NCBI GenBank assembly: GCA_016934715.1
Contig: JAFGSI010000064.1
Location: forward strand, 1-64,000
DNA length: 64,000 bases
Direction: 5' to 3'
Source: Anaerolineales bacterium
GTDB taxonomy: Bacteria; Chloroflexota; Anaerolineae; Anaerolineales; Villigracilaceae
Made by a program: the position numbers and the translations under genes
Notes under the pieces: generated by a model
Database searches by the model: none
The model's input: only the letters and a program-made list of their open reading frames with translations
What the model was told of the DNA's origin: nothing
Shown here: in pieces, positions 60,462 to 64,000 of the stretch
Layout of the letters: the number at the start of each line of letters is the position of its first letter
How positions within the stretch are numbered: position 1 is the stretch's first letter

Positions 60462-60490
60462 TTGACACCTCCCCCTCCTGATGGTACAGT
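60462..60490 (+). promoter_or_regulatory. Sigma70 promoter of the ABC exporter operon
   Basis: TTGACA (60462-60467), exactly 17 bases, then TACAGT (60485-60490). Expected start near 60497, giving a leader of about 70 bases before ATG 60569. Confidence 0.75.
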
Positions 60491-60497
60491 ATGAATC

Positions 60498-60538
60498 GGC
60501 AGTCAGCAAGCCACCCAGGTCCGGCTGCCTGTTTTTTT
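60498..60538 (+). terminator. Terminator-like hairpin in the exporter leader
   Basis: GGCAG (60498-60502) can pair with CTGCC (60525-60529), followed by TG and seven T (60532-60538), between the promoter and the first gene. The stem is short with a 22-base loop, so attenuation is only a suggestion. Confidence 0.4.
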
Positions 60539-60568
60539 ACCACCACAGAACAATACAGGAGAGGTGCT

Positions 60569-61441
60569 ATGAGCATCATTGAGGTCAACCACCTGACCAA
60601 GTACTATGGGAAATCGCGTGGCATCGTGGATGTTTCCTTCAACGTGGAGGAAGGCGAGATCTTCGGTTTCATTGGCCCCAACGGGGCCGGGAAATCGACC
60701 ACCATCCGCCTGTTCCTCTCCCTGATCTACCCGACCAAGGGGGAGGCCAGGATTTTCGGGAAAGATTGCATCACGTTCGGCCCCGAGATCCGGCAAGAGA
60801 TCGGCTACCTGCCTTCCGAGGTCTTCTATTACGAAGGCATGAAGGTCCTCGACCTGCTCAAGTACTCGGCCAGCTTCTACAAGAAGGACTGCACCCAGCG
60901 GATGCAAGAACTTGCGGACTTGATGGAACTGGACTTGAAGAGAAGGATCAGCGACCTTTCCTATGGCAACAAGAAAAAGGTTGGTATCGTACAAGGGCTC
61001 CTGCACCAGCCGAAACTCATTGTCCTGGATGAACCGACTGCCGGCCTCGACCCATTGATGCAGCATAAATTCTTTAATCTCATCCGGGAGGAAAACAAGC
61101 GCGGCGCGACCGTGTTCTTCTCCTCGCACATCCTGGGCGAAGTGCAGCGGCTGTGCAATCGGGTGGCGATCATCAAGGAAGGCAGCATCATTGCCATCCA
61201 GGATATCAAGACCCTGCAGAAGGATAATTACAAAAAGATCCGGGTGACCGCAGATGGTCTCGATGAAAAGCGCTTCCAAGTCGAAGGCGTCACCGAGCTC
61301 GGAAAAGAGAACGGCACGGTCAGTCTCTTCTACAAGGGCGATATCAACGTGCTCGTCCAATTGATCGGCAGCAGGAAGATCACCGACCTGACCGTCGAAG
61401 ACCTGACCCTCGAAGAGATTTTCATGCACTATTATGAATAG
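60569..61441 (+). CDS. ABC exporter ATP-binding protein (BcrA/CcmA type)
   Basis: This 290-residue ATPase has Walker A GPNGAGKST, the signature LSYGNKKKVGIVQGLL (the BcrA-like variant of LSGGQ) and Walker B LIVLDEPTAGLDPL. The C-terminal 70 residues (from LQKDNYKKIRVTADGL) are the usual extension of drug and bacteriocin exporters. It energises the two permeases that follow. ATG 60569 is chosen over 60491 because AGGAGAGGTG lies just before it. The substrate is unknown; peptide antibiotics are typical. Confidence 0.9.
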   Translation: MSIIEVNHLTKYYGKSRGIVDVSFNVEEGEIFGFIGPNGAGKSTTIRLFLSLIYPTKGEARIFGKDCITFGPEIRQEIGYLPSEVFYYEGMKVLDLLKYSASFYKKDCTQRMQELADLMELDLKRRISDLSYGNKKKVGIVQGLLHQPKLIVLDEPTAGLDPLMQHKFFNLIREENKRGATVFFSSHILGEVQRLCNRVAIIKEGSIIAIQDIKTLQKDNYKKIRVTADGLDEKRFQVEGVTELGKENGTVSLFYKGDINVLVQLIGSRKITDLTVEDLTLEEIFMHYYE

Positions 61442-61444
61442 GGG

Positions 61445-62254
61445 ATGAAGATGAACATCTATGTGCATGAATTCAAAACCAAATTGAAGTCCGCTCTGAC
61501 CTGGTCGGGATCGATCGCACTTCTGATCCTGGTCTTCATGTCCATGTTCCAGGTCTTTGCCGCCGATGCTGCCATGGTGACGGACTTAATGAACAGCTTT
61601 CCGGAGGAATTACTGATCGCCTTCGGGATGACGGACATGGACTGGTCGACCATCCTGGGTTTTTTCGGGCTGGTCTTCACCTTTAGCCAGATCTGCCTGG
61701 CAATCCAGGCTGCCAATTACGGGGTCGGCCTGGTCTCGATCGAGGAGACCGAGTGGACGGCCGATTTCCTGCTCTCCAAGCCGGTCGGGCGCACGCAGAT
61801 CATGACCAGCAAACTGCTAGCGGCCATTACCAGCCTGGCAATCACGCAGGCGGTCGTCTGGGCCAGCAGCTTTGCATTCCTTGCCATCTTTCGTGAGGGG
61901 CAGGACTACCAGGTCAAGTCCGTTGTGCTGCTCCTGCTCAGCATGATCGTCTTCCAGGTTTTCTTCCTGACGGTCGGGATGGCGATCTCGCTGCTGATGA
62001 AGCGGGTGCGGAATGTCCTGCCGATTTCCATGGCGCTGGTCTTTGGTCTGTACATCCTGAACGCCTTTGGCGGCATGGTCGGGGAGGAGAGTCTGGAGAT
62101 CCTATCACCATTCAAGCACTTCGCTCCCAGCTATATCATCAAGCATACGACCTGGGATTGGCCGCTGGTGATGATCAGCGTGACCTTGATCGTTGTCTCC
62201 ATGGTCGGAAGCTATATGCTGTATGCACGCAGGAATATCCCCTCGGCGGTGTAA
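61445..62254 (+). CDS. ABC-2 type exporter permease subunit 1
   Basis: This 269-residue protein has six hydrophobic segments and an amphipathic N terminus (NIYVHEFKTKLKSALTW), as in BcrB/ABC2_membrane_2 permeases. EETEWTADFLLSKPVGRTQIM is the characteristic cytoplasmic coupling segment (E-x-E..T.EFLLS.P..R). It starts three bases after the ATPase stop. It probably forms a heterodimer with the next gene product. Confidence 0.88.
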   Translation: MKMNIYVHEFKTKLKSALTWSGSIALLILVFMSMFQVFAADAAMVTDLMNSFPEELLIAFGMTDMDWSTILGFFGLVFTFSQICLAIQAANYGVGLVSIEETEWTADFLLSKPVGRTQIMTSKLLAAITSLAITQAVVWASSFAFLAIFREGQDYQVKSVVLLLLSMIVFQVFFLTVGMAISLLMKRVRNVLPISMALVFGLYILNAFGGMVGEESLEILSPFKHFAPSYIIKHTTWDWPLVMISVTLIVVSMVGSYMLYARRNIPSAV

Positions 62255-62266
62255 GGAGAAGATGCG

Positions 62267-63061
62267 GTGAATATATTCCTTCGCGAACTGCGCTCGAACC
62301 TGAAATCCCTGCTCGTCTGGAGCGGCATTGTTGTTCTGTTCAGCCTGGTAGGTTTCTCGAAATTCTCGGCCTTCTATGAAAACCCCGAACTGACGGCCAT
62401 CCTGGACAGCATGCCGCCGGCCGTTCTCTCCGCCCTCAGTATGAATGCCTTCAACCTGACCACGGTGACCGGATTCTTCGGCATCATGATCCTGTATTTC
62501 AGCCTGATCCTGGCGATCGCAGCCGCGATGTGGGGCAGCGACATCATCTCGAAGGAAGAGCGCGATCGAACAGTCGAGTTCTCCCTGACCCTGCCGGTCA
62601 CACGGGCCAGGCTGGTGACCGCCAAGACGGCCGCCGCGGCGGTGAACTGCCTCCTCCTGTTGCTTGTCACCTGGGGCATTACCCTGGTCAGCGCACAGAA
62701 TTACCAACCGGACAGCCAATTCTACAGCTTTGTAGCCATCAGCATGCTGGCCTTCTTCTTGATGCAGATGATCTTCCTGGCACTGGGCATTTTCCTTGGT
62801 TGTGCGATGAAACGGCACAAGCGGGCTGGCTCCCTGGCCGTATCGATCCTGCTGGGCGCGTATTTCGTCTCGATCCTGGCCGGGTTGAGCGAGGACCTGG
62901 GGTTCCTGAGATACGTTTCTCCTTTCAAGTATTTCGATCCCGTCATGATGATGCGTGAGTCCAGGCTTGAGGTCACATTCGTATTGTTGTCAGTGGCCAT
63001 TGTCGCTCTTCTTCTGGCCGGCGCGTATACAGCCTACGCCAGGCGAGACCTGTACATCTAG
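62267..63061 (+). CDS. ABC-2 type exporter permease subunit 2
   Basis: This 264-residue protein is homologous in design to the preceding subunit: N-terminal FLRELRSNLKSLLVWSG, six membrane segments and the coupling segment EERDRTVEFSLTLPVTRARLV. It uses a GTG start at 62267 after AAGGAGA. It completes the three-gene exporter. Confidence 0.88.
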   Translation: MNIFLRELRSNLKSLLVWSGIVVLFSLVGFSKFSAFYENPELTAILDSMPPAVLSALSMNAFNLTTVTGFFGIMILYFSLILAIAAAMWGSDIISKEERDRTVEFSLTLPVTRARLVTAKTAAAAVNCLLLLLVTWGITLVSAQNYQPDSQFYSFVAISMLAFFLMQMIFLALGIFLGCAMKRHKRAGSLAVSILLGAYFVSILAGLSEDLGFLRYVSPFKYFDPVMMMRESRLEVTFVLLSVAIVALLLAGAYTAYARRDLYI

Positions 63062-63086
63062 CCCGCCTTTCCGACACATGGAACAG

Positions 63087-63119
63087 AACGACACCTGGCT
63101 GAAGAGGTCAGGTGTCGTT
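63087..63119 (+). terminator. Hairpin after the exporter operon
   Basis: AACGACACCTG (63087-63097) pairs perfectly with CAGGTGTCGTT (63109-63119), an 11-bp stem with an 11-base loop. The T-tract is short. The 216 bases between here and the next gene show no gene. Confidence 0.65.
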
Positions 63120-63335
63120 GGTGTCCTGTAGACATGGGGTTGCGCCAATCCTCGAACCTTGTCTACCCACCCCGTGCAGGCCATCGCGGCCAGTCCATAC
63201 GCGAGATGGAGAGATCCATCGGATGCCTATGGTTGAGAAAACGATACTCTGTGAAGCCGCCAAATCGTTCGAATCTTCCGGGAATAGGATCTGGGGGATT
63301 TGGACGGCAAGTCCAAAGAACATTTCCTTCCGACG

Positions 63336-64000
63336 CTATGGATCTGATAGTGGATGCTGTTGAAAAAAGTTCCACATCGTTTGCGTGGCATTAATATCCT
63401 GGGTGGTATACCCGACAATGTCCTCCGGCATGGGCTCTCCACCCGGCCAGGCGTGCCCGCCGCCAGAGATGGTGTAGAAAACCACATCAGCATCACAGTT
63501 GGCGAATTGTACGCCGCGCACATCTCCGCTGCAAGGGATATCCACGGGTGTGCCGGCACACCCATTGCGCTGAGCCAGGACATCGATCCATTCAGGGATG
63601 GCTGGAAACGGGATGTCAAAAGCATCGGACGGCCCCCCCCAATACGGGACAATCGGGTCCGCGGTCCCATGAAATACAACGATCGGCACCGGCCGGGACG
63701 GTTGACACGCCTCCCAGGAGAACAGGTAGGCGCCGGAAACCGTTCCAATGGCGGCAATGCGTTCGGACAATTCGCAGTACAGCACGAAAGACATGCCGCC
63801 GCCATTCGATAGCCCATTGACATACACGCGAGCCGGGTCGATGGTGAATTCACTTTCCAGCTTGTCGATCAAGTCAGAGAGAAAAGTAACATCCGGCGTC
63901 GGGCTGCTATCGCTGCCCGGTTCGCCGTGGGTGCGCCAGCGCAGCGGAAAATGTGTGCCGGCCGGATAGACGACAATGAAACCATGCTGATCAGCCAGGT
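63336..64000 (-). CDS. PHB-depolymerase/LpqC-type esterase, C-terminal part
   Basis: The frame is open from the window end (about 221 residues present; the N terminus lies beyond 64000). The segment FIVVYPAGTHFPLRWR is followed by the nucleophile elbow GLSNGGGMS, the acid GTADPIVPYWG and the catalytic His in GGGHAWPGG: a complete triad of the secreted esterase family covering polyhydroxybutyrate depolymerase, feruloyl and acetylxylan esterase (CE1) and LpqC. Several Cys pairs suggest export. The reported TTG at 63872 is internal, not the start. Confidence 0.85.
   Translation of the reverse strand, partial: LADQHGFIVVYPAGTHFPLRWRTHGEPGSDSSPTPDVTFLSDLIDKLESEFTIDPARVYVNGLSNGGGMSFVLYCELSERIAAIGTVSGAYLFSWEACQPSRPVPIVVFHGTADPIVPYWGGPSDAFDIPFPAIPEWIDVLAQRNGCAGTPVDIPCSGDVRGVQFANCDADVVFYTISGGGHAWPGGEPMPEDIVGYTTQDINATQTMWNFFQQHPLSDP

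Overview
This 64 kb window is GC-rich, densely coded bacterial chromosome. The gene families point to an anaerobic, carbohydrate-fermenting member of the Chloroflexota, most likely Anaerolineae. That is an inference from a one-piece pyruvate:ferredoxin oxidoreductase, a very large multi-GAF histidine kinase, an unusual tagatose-type sugar locus and many lipoproteins with Thr/Pro-rich linkers. No rRNA, tRNA, CRISPR array or intact mobile element was seen.

Layout. 1-2.7 kb: the 3' end of a GH130-like gene, a Ycf48-like lipoprotein and a frameshifted V4R-like gene. 2.8-17.5 kb (+): a sugar catabolic locus with a DeoR regulator, amidohydrolase, decayed solute-binding protein, SIS-domain isomerase/deaminase, sugar ABC importer, GH4 alpha-galactosidase, two GH114-type lipoproteins flanking a DUF2723 membrane protein, LacD-like aldolase, PfkB kinase and GatZ/KbaZ-like protein. 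I read it as a locus for alpha-linked galactosamine/galactose polymers. 17.7-27 kb: an MFS transporter, DUF4173, ParB-like/UspA protein, an orphan transcription unit with its own promoter, structured leader and terminator (about 22.39-22.58 kb), pfkA, and DUF3048, DUF2085, DUF4126 and DUF4190 proteins.

27.1-32.2 kb (-): a thiamine operon (thiN-thiB-thiP-thiQ-DUF402) with sigma70 promoter, TPP riboswitch and terminator. 32.3-47.1 kb (-): one long signalling and lipid-like cluster behind a single good promoter: PATAN/DUF4388, MglA/CvnD-like GTPase, alpha/beta hydrolase, V4R protein, hexapeptide-repeat protein, acyl-ACP reductase homologue, receiver with degenerate GGDEF, a 2480-residue histidine kinase with 11 GAF domains, a lone receiver, and a second alpha/beta hydrolase that has lost its nucleophile. 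This is the best candidate for an undescribed system.

47.2-51.5 kb (+): a SelW-like selenoprotein with an in-frame UGA (CxxU) and a SECIS-like hairpin, then trpS, dtd, galK, a LysM lipoprotein and a NUDIX hydrolase. 51.7-56.4 kb (+): nifJ and a dihydroorotate-dehydrogenase-like gene, each followed by a clear terminator. 56.4-57.2 kb (-): rpsU-infA with a terminator inside the leader. 57.2-59.8 kb (-): a large lipoprotein with an FGE-sulfatase-type domain and five cysteine-containing modules. 60.5-63.1 kb (+): a three-gene BcrA-type ABC exporter. 63.3-64.0 kb (-): the C-terminal part of a PHB-depolymerase-like esterase.

Working together: sugars imported and cleaved by the first locus can enter glycolysis through the aldolase, PfkA and galactokinase routes, and pyruvate is oxidised by NifJ. 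Functions are assigned by recognising motifs by eye; no database search was possible.
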